Assembly: GCA_964352905.1 (NCBI GenBank)
Contig: CAYGTS010000165.1
Coordinates: 1 to 5,227, forward strand
From: CAYGTS01 sp964352905
GTDB lineage: Bacteria; Pseudomonadota; Gammaproteobacteria; JAHCLG01
Direction of reading: 5' to 3'
Length of the DNA stretch: 5,227 nucleotides
This document shows, piece by piece, positions 5,173 to 5,227 of the stretch. The first letter of the stretch is position 1. Each line of letters begins with the position of its first letter. The translations under genes were made by a program, and so were the position numbers. The notes under the pieces were generated by a model. It made no database searches. It was given only the letters and a program-made list of their open reading frames with translations, and was not told where the DNA came from.

Positions 5173-5227
5173 GTAACTATTCACCCTGTAGATGGGAACG
5201 CCCATATTTGGGCTAAAAACGGCGAAA
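5173..5227. repeat. start of a second related palindromic element, running off the window
   Basis: GTAACTATTCA at 5173-5183 repeats the terminal motif of the 4972-5165 element and faces that element's right end across seven bases. Further in, ATTTGGGCTAAAAACGGCGAAA-like sequence (5206-5227) matches the inner arm of the first element; TAAAAACGGCGAAA (5214-5227) is exactly the complement of 5097-5110. The intervening bases form alternative small hairpins: GGGT/ACCC (5171-5186), ATGGG/CCCAT (5192-5205) and GCCCA/TGGGC (5200-5213). Only its left part is visible. Confidence 0.6.

Noticed and set aside
4972..5227. CRISPR array
   Set aside because: The repeats are inverted and overlapping, not regularly spaced direct repeats with unique spacers.

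Overview
The window comes from an AT-rich bacterial genome. It looks like accessory DNA of a gammaproteobacterium, and the Legionellales (Legionella/Coxiella/Rickettsiella-like) are my best guess. That guess rests on the low G+C, a RhuM-family protein with a Fic motif, a fragment resembling the head of a Tn3-family transposase, and palindromic intergenic repeats. No ribosomal or housekeeping gene confirms it. Start sites, stop codons and TGG-encoded tryptophans fit the standard bacterial code.

Layout. Bases 1-177 hold the end of a short reading frame that may be a decayed RelE/HigB-like toxin. Bases 178-628 hold no recognisable gene but contain a spaced inverted repeat (324-431) and a promoter candidate. 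Bases 629-1912 (+) carry two consecutive open frames in the SAME frame, split by one TGA and eight sense codons. They are probably one 427-codon gene of unknown function interrupted by a nonsense codon. Bases 2025-4693 (-) are a compact three-gene operon, read right to left: a RhuM-family protein with a C-terminal Doc/Fic-type motif, a 410-residue tyrosine recombinase with all catalytic residues present, and a 150-residue protein with a head like a Tn3-family transposase (DUF4158) and a coiled-coil tail. The genes are separated by 8 and 0 bases, so they are very likely co-transcribed. A promoter with a palindrome at the expected transcription start lies in front of rhuM.

Divergent from this operon, with its own good promoter, is the first 50 codons of a short-chain dehydrogenase/reductase (SDR). 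The SDR is cut exactly where a 194-bp near-perfect palindromic element begins (4972-5165). A second, partly visible element with the same 11-bp terminal motif starts seven bases further on, head to head with the first, and runs out of the window.

Taken together this looks like a plastic island: a mobile-element-like recombinase module carrying a putative toxin/regulator, flanked by a nonsense-split orphan gene, a repeat-broken metabolic gene and several palindromic repeats. The operon (RhuM-Doc, recombinase, transposase-head protein) is the best candidate for an undescribed functional unit. The palindromic elements are the clearest structural novelty. No RNA gene, CRISPR array, origin or complete transposon end was found.
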